Positions 7,425 to 16,480 of a stretch of DNA of 42,593 bases are shown here, piece by piece. The first letter of the stretch is position 1; each line of letters begins with the position of its first letter. The notes under the pieces were generated by a model that saw only the letters and a list, made by a program, of their open reading frames with translations, was not told the origin of the DNA and did no database searches. Origin of the DNA: Parabacteroides sp. An277 (lineage in GTDB: Bacteria; Bacteroidota; Bacteroidia; Bacteroidales; Tannerellaceae); the NCBI RefSeq assembly GCF_002159645.1, contig NZ_NFJB01000028.1, forward strand, positions 1 through 42,593, in the 5' to 3' direction. A program made the position numbers and the translations under genes.

Positions 7425-9866
7425 TTATCGCTTCGGAATGTCTACGGTTTCTTCCTGCTTACCGAGCAGATGTTTGGAGAAGTAGTCTACGAGGCGCCAA
7501 TAGAAGTATTCGTTCATGTCTCCGAATCCGTGTCGTTGCTGGGGCAGGAGGAGCATGTCGAACCGTTTGCCTGCGCGGATGAGGGCATCGACAACTCGGA
7601 GCGTATTCCCCGGGTGGACATTGTTGTCGATATCGCCATGTACCAGCATCAGATGCCCTTTGAGTTGCTGGGCGATCTCCTCGTTCGTCTGGATGTTATA
7701 TAAGAAGGTGGTGTCTCCTTCAGCTGTGATTTGTTCCTTCACGCCGTGGTGCGTCTCGCTCCACCAGCGGTTGTAGATGCGGTTGTCATGATTTCCTGCA
7801 CAGGATACGGCTGTCTTGAAGAAGTCCGGATACTGAAGGATAGCTGCTGTCGACATGAATCCTCCGCCGGAATGTCCATGGATGCCTACCCGGTTAATAT
7901 CGATGAAGTCGTAGCGGTTGGCCAATTGCTCGATGGCTGCCTTCTGGTCGGCCAATCCATAGTCGCGCAAGTTCCCGTATCCATAATTATGATACCATTT
8001 CGAGCGGCTCGGGTGACCTCCGCGGTTTCCTACCGTCACGACAATGAATCCTGCCTGAGCGAGCCGGTCGGTCCGTACGCTCATGCGGGTGAAGGGATAC
8101 ACAGTCGCCTCTACCTGCGGGCCGGGATAGACGTAGTCTATTATCGGATAAACTTTCGTCGAATCGAAATCGAACGGTTTGTACATCACGCCATACAGGT
8201 CGGTTACTCCGTCTGCAGCCTTCACTTGGAAGGGTTCGGGGAATTGGTATCCGGCGGCAAAGAGTTGGGAGAAATCGCTTGTTTCCAGTTCCAGCAGCCG
8301 ACGGCCCGTCGCAGCTTCCAGCAATTCGGTCTTGGGTACTGTATTTACGCGCGAGTAATTGTTCACAATATACTGAGCGTTATCATCCACAAGGGGCGCA
8401 TGGAAGTAGTTGCCAGAGGTAATCAGCCGTAAGCCACTGCCGTCGAGATTCGCCCGATAAAGATGTTCGTAGTAGGGGTTCTCACCCTCTTCCCGTCCGT
8501 TTGCCGTGAAGTAGACTACCCGTCGGGCTTCGTCCACTTTCAGGATTTGGTCGACGTGCCAAGGCCCTTCGGTAATACGGTTCTTCAGGTTTCCTTCGCT
8601 GTCGTATAGGTAGAGATGTGCCCATCCGTCTCGTTCGCTCCAGTGGATAAGCTCCTTACCTCCGCCGAGGATAGCCAAGGGCCGCACCTCCTGATAGGTA
8701 TTCATCCGTTCCTTAATCAGCGGGCGGATGGTGTCTTCTCCCAAGGTATAGGAGCAGATATCAATACGATGCAGGTTCCGACTGGAGCGGGTCACAAAGA
8801 ATCGCTCATTATCGCCCAGCCAAACATCCGCCACCTCATGGGCGTCCCGTTGCCGTTGCTCGCGTGGCTTCCGCCCAAGGCTCAGCATCTGGTTCTTGTA
8901 GGCTTCCGTCCGTATCTCCTTATAGGTATTATCTTTCATGTCAAAGAGGTAGAGATGTTCTACCGGTGCTTCCATCTCGCCCGGCATCTGGTATTTATAG
9001 GTCTCTAAGGTCGGACGGGGAGACGCCATGCTATTAATCACCCAAAGCTCCTTCACGGCCCGGTCGTCGGATGCCTGTACAGCGAAGTAGCGCGAGTCAG
9101 GAGACCAGACAAGCCCCCAGACCTTCCGGCGCTTTCCATTGCAAAGCGTGTCGGTGTTTAGCAGACTATAGGGCTGGCCGAAGCCGAAGTCCTTCTGGCC
9201 GAATGCAGTCAGTTGCACGTCGACTACCATACTATCCTTTTCATCCTTCTTGAGCTTCTCGTAGTCTGCTCGGCTCATGCGGTAGAGGTTCATGTCTTTC
9301 GCATACACAATCGTCTGCCCGTCTGGAGAGATGCTTGCCCATTCGGGATATTTTTCCTCCTCTTGCTTCTCTTCCAGCCACGTGAGCTTCCGGGTCGGGT
9401 AATCATAGGAGAAATAGTAGACTTGCTTTTTCTTCCCGTCCTTATTGCGCACAGAGTCTTTGGGCGCTGCCTGCGAAGAGGTGAGCTGAAAGGTAAAAGT
9501 CCGTCCGTCGGCCTGAGACTCCAGCCGCTCGATGGGCAAGTGTTGGGCGGTAAATGGGTCTCGCATGATTTCCGTCACCTGAGCAGCCAACCGGTCCAAG
9601 TCGAAGAGCGGCGTCTTTGTCCGTGTCGAAGGGTCTACTACATACCATTGCGTCCCCGTGCTCGTCTTGTACTCGTACCAGAACTTTCCGCCAGTCTGAA
9701 ACCAGTGCGGGTCAACTGTCGTCGAGAAGAGCATGTGGTTTAGCTTTTCTTGTGTAAATTTCTCTGCCTGTACATACCCAGGAAGTCGTTCGTTTGTCTG
9801 TGCCGAGACGGCCGGAATGGCTAAAGCCGCGGCGCACAGATAAAGTAAAAAATGTTTCTTCATCAT
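7425..9866 (-). CDS. Secreted dipeptidyl-peptidase IV-like serine peptidase (family S9B)
   Basis: An 813-residue S9 peptidase. Signal peptide MMKKHFLLYLCAAALAIPAVSA sends it to the periplasm or surface. About residues 70-540 form the DPP-IV N-terminal beta-propeller, with blade-like repeats such as SISPDGQTIVYAKD and WSPDSRYFAVQA. The alpha/beta-hydrolase domain follows. The nucleophile is Ser666 in GHSGGG, the acid Asp747 in HGDIDNNVH and the base His779 in QRHGFG, so the triad is complete. DPP-IV enzymes remove X-Pro or X-Ala dipeptides from peptide N-termini. The gene has its own promoter and terminator and lies next to, but separate from, the susC-susD operon. The start may be either of two adjacent ATGs (9866 or 9863). 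Confidence 0.93.
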   Translation of the reverse strand: MMKKHFLLYLCAAALAIPAVSAQTNERLPGYVQAEKFTQEKLNHMLFSTTVDPHWFQTGGKFWYEYKTSTGTQWYVVDPSTRTKTPLFDLDRLAAQVTEIMRDPFTAQHLPIERLESQADGRTFTFQLTSSQAAPKDSVRNKDGKKKQVYYFSYDYPTRKLTWLEEKQEEEKYPEWASISPDGQTIVYAKDMNLYRMSRADYEKLKKDEKDSMVVDVQLTAFGQKDFGFGQPYSLLNTDTLCNGKRRKVWGLVWSPDSRYFAVQASDDRAVKELWVINSMASPRPTLETYKYQMPGEMEAPVEHLYLFDMKDNTYKEIRTEAYKNQMLSLGRKPREQRQRDAHEVADVWLGDNERFFVTRSSRNLHRIDICSYTLGEDTIRPLIKERMNTYQEVRPLAILGGGKELIHWSERDGWAHLYLYDSEGNLKNRITEGPWHVDQILKVDEARRVVYFTANGREEGENPYYEHLYRANLDGSGLRLITSGNYFHAPLVDDNAQYIVNNYSRVNTVPKTELLEAATGRRLLELETSDFSQLFAAGYQFPEPFQVKAADGVTDLYGVMYKPFDFDSTKVYPIIDYVYPGPQVEATVYPFTRMSVRTDRLAQAGFIVVTVGNRGGHPSRSKWYHNYGYGNLRDYGLADQKAAIEQLANRYDFIDINRVGIHGHSGGGFMSTAAILQYPDFFKTAVSCAGNHDNRIYNRWWSETHHGVKEQITAEGDTTFLYNIQTNEEIAQQLKGHLMLVHGDIDNNVHPGNTLRVVDALIRAGKRFDMLLLPQQRHGFGDMNEYFYWRLVDYFSKHLLGKQEETVDIPKR

Positions 9867-9898
9867 GATAAAGTTTGTAAATAATCACGTTCAAGTTG

Positions 9899-9906
9899 CA
9901 AAGATA
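9899..9906 (-). promoter_or_regulatory. -7 box of the dipeptidyl-peptidase promoter
   Basis: The minus strand reads TATCTTTG, matching TAnnTTTG, 32 bases upstream of the first ATG. A TTGG 19 bases further upstream could be the -33 element. Confidence 0.6.
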
Positions 9907-10036
9907 GGAGGTTTAACAAACAACGCCAACCCTTCCGGCTACTTTCTTTTTCAGGGTGAAAAAAATAAAACGGACGAGTAAAAAATGGAACTCCTCCATG
10001 AGGGAAAAAACAACTCCCCACGTTAGGTAAACGAGC

Positions 10037-10208
10037 ACCTTCCGAAGGGTAGTTTTGTACCTCCTAAAGGGGGTATCGACTCCATGCGCATGAAGCCATC
10101 GCCTCCTTCAGCAAGGAGCAACGGCTCTTTCGGCAGAGAGCGACGGTTCCTTCAGCAAGGAGCTACCGAACTCTCCTGAAGAGGTCATTTTCTCCTCCAG
10201 AGGAAGGC
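10037..10208. repeat. Intergenic string of hairpins between the DUF5686 gene and the S9 peptidase gene
   Basis: The 479-bp gene-free region 9867-10345 contains at least five consecutive short hairpins of different sequence: CCTTCCGAAGG (10039-10049), TACCTCCTAAAGGGGGTA (about 10058-10075), CTCCTTCAGCAAGGAG (about 10103-10118), CTCTTTCGGCAGAGAG (10125-10140) and TTCCTTCAGCAAGGAG (about 10147-10162). Weaker ones follow to about 10208. The third and fifth units share their core at a spacing of about 44 bp. No open frame is convincing here. Confidence 0.6.
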
Positions 10209-10274
10209 GCGGCCTATACATTATATATAGGTATAGACGGGCATGAACCCGAAACGCCTTGCGCAGCTTCCGGC

Positions 10275-10305
10275 AAAAAGAAGGGGCGAAACCAAGTCCG
10301 CCCCT
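10275..10305 (-). terminator. Terminator at the end of the nine-gene lipid operon
   Basis: On the minus strand AGGGGCG (plus 10305-10299) pairs with CGCCCCT (plus 10288-10282) and is followed by TCTTTTTG. It lies about 40 bases past the DUF5686 stop codon. Confidence 0.75.
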
Positions 10306-10345
10306 GCCGTCAATTTAAAATGTTAATACGTATGGAATGAAAGAT

Positions 10346-12904
10346 TCAAAAGGAGATGCGCATCGTACAACGCACACCGCGCCGCTGGATGCCCGGGTTG
10401 TCCAGGTAATTTAAACGCCAAACGTAGTCGAGACGCATGAATTTAAAAATATTCTCGATGCCGACGCTCGCCTCCATGTATGGGGTTTTGCCCAGGCGGT
10501 ATGTACCATCTGGAAACTGATACAAGCCCTCGGACCGGCTGGCCGGATCGTTTTTATCCGTCAGATGTCCCCAAAGTCCCCGGAAGCAGAACACCTCGCG
10601 CCACTGGAGCTTCTTGATTAAAGGGATTCGGTTCAGCAGAAGTCCGTTCATGTAGTACGTCAAGTCCCAAGAGGCATACTCATCATTGATGAATTCGAGC
10701 GCGTTCATGTTGGTATAGGCTTCCGGCTGAATCGTATATGAAAGGTTCGCGTTGGGCAAGATGAGCAATGGGTAGGGGACGGCGGTCCAGACCTTACCGG
10801 CCTTTACAATCGCGTCGAGGTATCCGAAGGCCGAAAACCAGAAGCGCTTCTGCATCCCCAGTTCCGTCCGCTGGTAGTTGTAGGAGGAGCCCAAGACATC
10901 TTTCCAAGCCATCGTATGCAAAACGTTGACGACCCACGCATCGAACGTGATGGGGATACGGGTGTTTCGCGTTTGGTAGAACTTCTCGTTATGTCCGTAC
11001 CGGAAGTTCACCTCGAGCTCGGTCATGTCGTAATGCGGGACGGGCGACGGATTCCCCTCGAAGTCGAAGCGGTTGAATTCCGCCCAGCGCGTCGCATACT
11101 CCCGGAGGTTCCGGAGGGTTGCCCCGTAGGAGATACCGTTGTAATGCTCGCGGATATAGGAGAGCTCGGCGTTGCGGAGGTAAGTCGCCCGCGTATCCTT
11201 CTGCCGGCGAATCGAAAGGAGGACGTTGTCCTTACTCGTGTACATGTAATGCTGACCGAGTTTGTTCAGGTCGTACATGTACTCGAAGCGGAGCGAGTGT
11301 CGGGGAAACTCCTTCGGATACTGCTTACGGTCGAGGAAAGAGTACTCGACGGCGGCGTCGTATTTCAGCTTACGGTCCCGCGTGCCATAGGCGAGGTATC
11401 CGTCGAAGAATAGGCGTTTGTGGAGCATAGGCGTAGTAGCGCCGCCCAGCCGGAAGCGCGCGCCTTCGATGGCGTTTCCGCTGATGGTCGAGTTCATCGG
11501 CCCAAGCTCAAACTTGTTCTTGTCGATCTCTTTGTTTGTCGGTATGTATCCAGAGACCATCGTACCGATAACTTTCTCTGTAATCGCGAAGACGGGGATG
11601 CTGCGCAGACGGGACATCAGCTCGGCTACCGACTTAGGATTCCGTTTCTTCGCCTCGACCGGCCGATTGTCTGCCCAGAATTCCTCCTTCCGCCGATACG
11701 CATCCTTCTCGATAATCGTCGGCGAGGCTTCGTCGAACGCAGCTAATGCCTCGGCGCCGGGAGGCGCAAAAGAGTGGTCGGAATAGACGTTCAGGCGGCG
11801 GGCATACATACCTTTCGACTTTTCGCTCAACTTGAAGTTCACGCTGATATCATCCTTTGTGATGAGGCGCGTACCGTCAGGCATCCGCTGGAAGTCCTGC
11901 TCGATGCGCATCTGCGATACGAAATTCAGGTTGATGTCCTTAGGGACATTCAGCACGGCCTTGTGCACGAAGTGGGTCGAGTCGAGCGCGACATACAGAT
12001 GGCCCGTGAAGCCGAACGATTCGGACGAAAAGGGAACGAACCCCAAGTCCACGCGCTTCTGCCCGTCCACCTCCAGCGTATCGAGCAGGTAATACTTGTA
12101 GAAGTTCGGCCCAATGTGTGATAACGGGCTGACGAACCGCTGCAGGAAGAGCGGGATATTGTTCTGGAAGATGTCGACTTCTCGAAATACTTCGTTCAGG
12201 AATTGTTGCACACCGTCACGCGAGAGGACGTCGTCGACGCCAGACGACTTCGAGCCTCGGATGATGCGCCGCTCCGCACGGGGCGACCGACGGAAGTAGA
12301 CCGTCTCGATCTTCTCCTTCTCAGAAACCGGCAAGATGGTCGTGCCGACGTCGAGCGTATCTACGTATTCCTCCACGAAGTCGAACTTACCGGGCTTTTC
12401 CTTCTTCTCCTTGGGCTTGTAATCGTTAAGTGCAATGACAATCTTTTCATACTGATCGTACTGGAAGAAGTCGTGGTTGCGCGGGTCGTTTGCTTCGCGC
12501 GCGTCGATCATTTGTTGCACAAAGCGGACTGCCGGGTTGTCCTTCTTCCGGTATTTTTCTTTGCCTGGCTTGATGACGACGTCCGTAAGGGTGATTTCGC
12601 TCGGCGCGAGCTGTATGTTCAGGTTTCGCGTCCGCTTGGCGGAGAGTCGCACTTCCTTCGTCCGGTATCCCATGTAGGAGACTTCGAGCGTAGCGGAGGA
12701 GGAGGGGAGGGTCAGCGTAAAACGCCCTGCATCGTCCGTCGCCGCGCCGGTAGTCGTTCCCTTTACCAAGAGGGAGACATACGGAAGGGCCTCGCCCGTG
12801 ATCGAGTCCGTCACCAGACCCTGTACGGTTACTTGACTTTGTCCTTGCGCTACACCTAAACAAAGCAAGGACATCCACAAAAAGAAGAAACACTTTCTCA
12901 TCAT
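10346..12904 (-). CDS. DUF5686 / carboxypeptidase-regulatory-like outer-membrane protein
   Basis: An 852-residue outer-membrane protein. A signal peptide (about residues 1-21, ending GVAQG) is followed by a carboxypeptidase-regulatory-like beta-sandwich (about 24-105, VQGLVTDSITGEALPYVSL). A long beta-strand-rich DUF5686 region then ends in a terminal Phe (TMRISF), as in barrel proteins. The family is common in Bacteroidetes and its function is not established; it lacks the TonB plug of SusC. Its ATG overlaps the thioesterase stop by 4 bases, so it is the last gene of the operon. That coupling suggests a role in exporting or placing the lipid product in the outer membrane, which is an inference. 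Confidence 0.85.
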   Translation of the reverse strand: MMRKCFFFLWMSLLCLGVAQGQSQVTVQGLVTDSITGEALPYVSLLVKGTTTGAATDDAGRFTLTLPSSSATLEVSYMGYRTKEVRLSAKRTRNLNIQLAPSEITLTDVVIKPGKEKYRKKDNPAVRFVQQMIDAREANDPRNHDFFQYDQYEKIVIALNDYKPKEKKEKPGKFDFVEEYVDTLDVGTTILPVSEKEKIETVYFRRSPRAERRIIRGSKSSGVDDVLSRDGVQQFLNEVFREVDIFQNNIPLFLQRFVSPLSHIGPNFYKYYLLDTLEVDGQKRVDLGFVPFSSESFGFTGHLYVALDSTHFVHKAVLNVPKDINLNFVSQMRIEQDFQRMPDGTRLITKDDISVNFKLSEKSKGMYARRLNVYSDHSFAPPGAEALAAFDEASPTIIEKDAYRRKEEFWADNRPVEAKKRNPKSVAELMSRLRSIPVFAITEKVIGTMVSGYIPTNKEIDKNKFELGPMNSTISGNAIEGARFRLGGATTPMLHKRLFFDGYLAYGTRDRKLKYDAAVEYSFLDRKQYPKEFPRHSLRFEYMYDLNKLGQHYMYTSKDNVLLSIRRQKDTRATYLRNAELSYIREHYNGISYGATLRNLREYATRWAEFNRFDFEGNPSPVPHYDMTELEVNFRYGHNEKFYQTRNTRIPITFDAWVVNVLHTMAWKDVLGSSYNYQRTELGMQKRFWFSAFGYLDAIVKAGKVWTAVPYPLLILPNANLSYTIQPEAYTNMNALEFINDEYASWDLTYYMNGLLLNRIPLIKKLQWREVFCFRGLWGHLTDKNDPASRSEGLYQFPDGTYRLGKTPYMEASVGIENIFKFMRLDYVWRLNYLDNPGIQRRGVRCTMRISF

Positions 12905-13359
12905 TCAAACTTGCTTATCTCTTCAGCGAACAAATACCTTCGCTGCCATGCTTCGTAGTAATCCGGCTTATCGACCATGAGCTTCCCTTCGGCGTCGATA
13001 AACAACTGCACCGTGCTTCCTTCGGCACAAAGCCGCTGGTCGCTCTCCTTATATATATGGTAGGAATAGTCCAAGCGCGCGCCTGGTTTATAGACGTAGC
13101 GCGTATGGATGATGGCGACGTCGTTGATTTCTAACGGAGCGTAAAATTTCACATGCAAATCGTAGAGCGGGGCGTAAAGGCCCGACGCCTGGATGTCTGC
13201 GTATCCGATGCCCGGATAATGCCGTCCGAACGACTCGCGCCCGTCCTCGAAGTAGGTGACGTATGAACCATGCCACACCCGACGCATCGAGTCGATTTCG
13301 CTGAACCTTACCGGGACGCGGCAGACATCCTCCAGTTCATTCATTTTCTTCGTCTGCAT
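12901..13359 (-). CDS. Hotdog-fold acyl thioesterase (4HBT, YbgC/FadM-like)
   Basis: A 152-residue single-domain hotdog protein of normal length. The motif VRFSEIDSMRRVWHGSY holds the catalytic-type Asp23 in the EIDSM position of the 4-hydroxybenzoyl-CoA thioesterase family, and WHGSYVTYFEDGRE continues the long helix. Such enzymes hydrolyse acyl-CoA or acyl-ACP thioesters in the cytoplasm. It starts 2 bases after the fabG-like stop and overlaps the DUF5686 start by 4 bases. In context it probably releases the acyl chain built by the upstream ketosynthase/ACP set. Confidence 0.85.
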   Translation of the reverse strand: MQTKKMNELEDVCRVPVRFSEIDSMRRVWHGSYVTYFEDGRESFGRHYPGIGYADIQASGLYAPLYDLHVKFYAPLEINDVAIIHTRYVYKPGARLDYSYHIYKESDQRLCAEGSTVQLFIDAEGKLMVDKPDYYEAWQRRYLFAEEISKFE

Positions 13360-13361
13360 CG

Positions 13362-14090
13362 TCAGGTATAAAGTCCTCCATTAATCGAGATGACGTTACC
13401 GGTGATGTAACCCGCTGCCGGCGAGACAAGGAATCCCACCAGCTCGGCGACCTCTTCCGGCGTGCCGAAGCGTCCCATCGGGATAGCCTTCTTCCAAGCC
13501 GCTTCGTCGATACCCTCTACCATGTCCGTGCGGATGAAGCCAGGCGCTACGGCGTTGACGGTGATGTGCTTCTTGCCTACCTCCTGGGCGAGCGCTTTCG
13601 TGGCAGCGATGAGTCCGCCCTTAGCCGCCGAGTAATTGCTCTGCCCCGGCATGCCCTTGAGTCCGCTGACGCTCGCCATGTTCACGATACGGCCATACTT
13701 ATGGAACATCATCGGCTGGAGGAGGGCTTGCGTTACATTGTAAAACCCGCTGAGCGTGATGCCCAGGACGCGATTCCAATCCTCCGCCGGCATAAGCGCA
13801 AGGAGATTATCGCGCCTGATGCCCGCGTTGTTGACCAATACCTCGATGTATGCGTCGGGATGCGCATCTGTCCACGCCTCCAACGCCTTCGATACCTCGG
13901 CTTGGCAGCTCACGTCGAAGCGCAGCAACTCACCCGTTTGCCCAGCCTCGCGCACGAGTTCGAGCGTCCGTGCCGCCTCTTCTTCGTTACTTACGTAATT
14001 AATCAACACATGATAGCCCATCTGGGCCAGCTTGATGCAGACGGCCCGGCCGATGCCTCGGCTTCCGCCCGTCACTAATGCGTATTTCAT
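13362..14090 (-). CDS. 3-oxoacyl-ACP reductase, FabG-like short-chain dehydrogenase
   Basis: A 242-residue classical SDR. The cofactor loop is TGGSRGIG (residues 7-14) and the structural motif NNAG is at 87-90. The catalytic residues are Ser140 (NMASVSG), Tyr153 and Lys157 (YSAAK), with PGFIRTDM near 190. Length and motifs fit FabG, which reduces 3-oxoacyl-ACP to 3-hydroxyacyl-ACP with NADPH. It sits between a FAD oxidoreductase and a thioesterase in a lipid operon, so it is probably the dedicated ketoreductase rather than the housekeeping FabG. The 92 bp separating it from the upstream oxidoreductase is the largest gap in the run. Confidence 0.9.
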   Translation of the reverse strand: MKYALVTGGSRGIGRAVCIKLAQMGYHVLINYVSNEEEAARTLELVREAGQTGELLRFDVSCQAEVSKALEAWTDAHPDAYIEVLVNNAGIRRDNLLALMPAEDWNRVLGITLSGFYNVTQALLQPMMFHKYGRIVNMASVSGLKGMPGQSNYSAAKGGLIAATKALAQEVGKKHITVNAVAPGFIRTDMVEGIDEAAWKKAIPMGRFGTPEEVAELVGFLVSPAAGYITGNVISINGGLYT

Positions 14091-14182
14091 TGTTTTCTCT
14101 TTTATGTTCGTTTCATTTGTTCGGCAGCATGCTTGTTTCTATTGGAGGCGACGCCCCTGCTGCCCCGAAGCGTCCTTCCGTT

Positions 14183-15670
14183 CTACGGCTCCCTAAGGAA
14201 GACCTCACTCCATACCTTTTCCTTCCCGACCAATGCCGCACACGTAAAGAGTGCCGTCATCGTGACGCCTTGAAGTCCGTGCAGCATCAGGCTCTGCCCC
14301 GTGAGGAGGAGATTGGGAATGGGTGTGCGTGCCGACAGGACCGTCTGCAGCGGATTCCGGAAATCCTTCCGGACGCCGTAAGCCGAACCTTGGGGCGAAT
14401 AGGTGTAATGCGCGTAAGTAAGCGGTGTACTCGTGTACTGCTCGGCAATCATCGAACGAAGGCCGGGGAAACACTCCTCGGCTAACGTAAGGCAAGCCTC
14501 CGCCCAGTCTGCTTTCATCGCTGCGTAAGCTTCGCCGCGACGACCCGGTTCCGTATCCTGCCACATGCGGCAGACCGACCAAGGCATAGGCGTCAGCAAA
14601 TCGATTTGCTCGGCATACGCGTTTCCCTCCTGCGGGACGCGGCAACTAACCATTAACCCTCCGCCCGCAGGAACTTCCGCATCAGCGGCCGACCATACGC
14701 CCGGCTCTCGGTAGATGTATTGGTTCCAATTGACGTAGGGAAACGTCCGAGGCTTCAGCCGGAGGGCAAGCGTGAACATGCCGCTCGTGTTCTCCAGTCG
14801 GGCAATACGGGAGCGATACACGTTCCGAAGCAGACGGCTCTGTTCGACCAATCGGCATGCAACGGCCGGATGCGCGTCACAAATGAACGTATCGGCCTCG
14901 TAGCATTCGCCGTTCGCACAGCAGGCATACGCTAACCGTCCGTTCGCTTCGGATAACTTGGTCACTTCCGAACCGCACAACACTTCGCCACCTTGAGACC
15001 GGATGCCCCGCACGAGCGCGTCTACCAATAACGAACCATCCCCGCGTAGCCGCCAACTGCTCTCCACATAGCTACCGTTGCCATGCAAGAAGGTAAACAG
15101 TGGAAGCGAGTCCCTCTTCAGCTCCATCTTAAGCGAAGCACCGCTTAAAGCATCCACCAGCTCTGCATCGTGGAACGTATTCATCAGGTAAGCATAAGCG
15201 CCTGTTCCCCAAAGCGAGGTGCCCCAATCCGTAACTTCCGCGCGAGGATTCAGCACGTCGGCCGAGCTCCGATTCGTTTGAGCCAGCAACGCCACATATT
15301 CGCTCAATGCCTTCCGCTGGGAGGGAAATTGGGCAGATAACGTATCGGCAAACGCTTCATACCCTTGCATGAGGGAAAACATGCGCTCGCCGATGCGAAT
15401 CCGTTCAGATGCCGGGTCCAAGCGATGCCAAGGAAGCGATAGCAGCCCCAAGTAGTCGAACGCCGCGTGAAGGGATTGTCCCTCCGCCAGTCCGCCGACG
15501 TAATGGAAACCCGTATCGAAGTTCCATCCGCGCCTCCGGTAACTTTGCAGGCATCCGCCGGGTTGACGCTCCTTCTCGAGCACCAAGACGCTCCGCCCCA
15601 TACGCGACAAAACGAACGCGCATACCAGTCCGCCTAGTCCACTCCCGATGATGACGACATCCCGCTTCAT
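14183..15670 (-). CDS. CrtI-like FAD-dependent oxidoreductase (phytoene desaturase / retinol saturase type)
   Basis: A 495-residue flavoprotein. The Rossmann motif VVIIGSGLGGLVCAFVL ends in an acidic residue (LEKE), and GGCLQSYRRRGWNFDTGFHYVGG is the signature of the CrtI / all-trans-retinol 13,14-reductase group. The C-terminal NLLLTGQSLMLHGLQG is the usual second FAD contact. These enzymes desaturate, saturate or isomerise polyene chains. I chose ATG 15670-15668 because it overlaps the dehydratase stop as ATGA; a TTG four codons earlier is also possible. In this operon the substrate is more likely an ACP-built polyene or acyl chain than a carotenoid, since no phytoene synthase is present. 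Confidence 0.83.
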   Translation of the reverse strand: MKRDVVIIGSGLGGLVCAFVLSRMGRSVLVLEKERQPGGCLQSYRRRGWNFDTGFHYVGGLAEGQSLHAAFDYLGLLSLPWHRLDPASERIRIGERMFSLMQGYEAFADTLSAQFPSQRKALSEYVALLAQTNRSSADVLNPRAEVTDWGTSLWGTGAYAYLMNTFHDAELVDALSGASLKMELKRDSLPLFTFLHGNGSYVESSWRLRGDGSLLVDALVRGIRSQGGEVLCGSEVTKLSEANGRLAYACCANGECYEADTFICDAHPAVACRLVEQSRLLRNVYRSRIARLENTSGMFTLALRLKPRTFPYVNWNQYIYREPGVWSAADAEVPAGGGLMVSCRVPQEGNAYAEQIDLLTPMPWSVCRMWQDTEPGRRGEAYAAMKADWAEACLTLAEECFPGLRSMIAEQYTSTPLTYAHYTYSPQGSAYGVRKDFRNPLQTVLSARTPIPNLLLTGQSLMLHGLQGVTMTALFTCAALVGKEKVWSEVFLREP

Positions 15671-16041
15671 GCTTCTTGGCAATTCATCTCTCCTTTAAAA
15701 TCCACGTACTTTTGCGCAGCGTCCGAAATTGAGGCTTTCACGAGGAAACCCCCTTCTGCCGGAGAAGCCAAAACATCGACCTCTAATTCCGGACAAACCG
15801 TAGGGGAGGCTAAGGCTGTCAAACGGCATTGTTGCACCGTTTGGATGCGCAAGTCCCGGCCCGTGAGTCGCGATGCGCACTCCTTGATAAGCTCAATCTG
15901 GCAAACGCCGGGGCATACCGGATTCCCAGGGAAATGCCCGCGATACACTTCACAGTCCGGCAACAACCGGATGCGAAAACATCCTTTCCCCTCTGCTATC
16001 TCTTGAGATATCAGTTGGTAATACCTATTGTCTAATAACAT
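15667..16041 (-). CDS. FabZ-like 3-hydroxyacyl-ACP dehydratase (hotdog)
   Basis: A 124-residue hotdog protein. GHFPGNPVCPGVCQIE contains the FabZ catalytic pair, His36 in HFPG and Glu50 at the start of the central helix. It is slightly shorter than FabZ (about 140-150 residues). It should dehydrate 3-hydroxyacyl-ACP to 2-enoyl-ACP. It follows the other hotdog gene by 22 bp, and its stop overlaps the start of the oxidoreductase gene. A dedicated dehydratase beside a second, divergent one suggests repeated dehydration, as in polyene building. Confidence 0.82.
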   Translation of the reverse strand: MLLDNRYYQLISQEIAEGKGCFRIRLLPDCEVYRGHFPGNPVCPGVCQIELIKECASRLTGRDLRIQTVQQCRLTALASPTVCPELEVDVLASPAEGGFLVKASISDAAQKYVDFKGEMNCQEA

Positions 16042-16063
16042 GCAAACCTATCTTTGTATGGAT

Positions 16064-16480
16064 TTATGAAGGAACGAAAATCTTCATCTGGGTATCCGCC
16101 AACAGCTCTTCCTGCACGCGTACTTCGCCTGAAAGCAAGGTGACGCCAGCGAGTTCCGCTCCCATTTGAATCGTTGTGCGCAACACTTCGCCGACCCGTG
16201 GGCATCGGTAACAATGGAAACGCTTAATTTCCCCGATAAGCCCGACGGGCGGTTCGCTGGCTCCTGCTTTCAACGCTTTATATCCGGCCAGAGCAGAGGC
16301 TGACTGTGCGATATGTTCTATCAGTCCTACTTCTGCCAGGATTTCATGGTCGATGAGGAAGTTGCCGGCTTTTACCTCGTAGGAAGTCTCCGCTCTGTCG
16401 CTATCTACGCAAACCAGCTCGTCCACCATTTGGATGGGTGCCCGTTGAGGTATAAGCTGGGTAATACCAACCTTTGTCAT
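16064..16480 (-). CDS. Second hotdog dehydratase, ApeP/FabA-like
   Basis: A 138-residue hotdog protein. The opening ITQLIPQRAPIQMVDEL is typical of FabZ-like dehydratases. The canonical HFPG is absent; instead FLIDHEILAEVGLIEHIAQS gives His45 and Glu55, the arrangement seen in ApeP-type dehydratases of aryl-polyene clusters. The ATG overlaps the ACP stop by 4 bases, so it is translationally coupled. It probably dehydrates a specific 3-hydroxyacyl-ACP or forms a pair with the neighbouring FabZ-like protein. A non-catalytic hotdog role cannot be excluded. Confidence 0.78.
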   Translation of the reverse strand: MTKVGITQLIPQRAPIQMVDELVCVDSDRAETSYEVKAGNFLIDHEILAEVGLIEHIAQSASALAGYKALKAGASEPPVGLIGEIKRFHCYRCPRVGEVLRTTIQMGAELAGVTLLSGEVRVQEELLADTQMKIFVPS

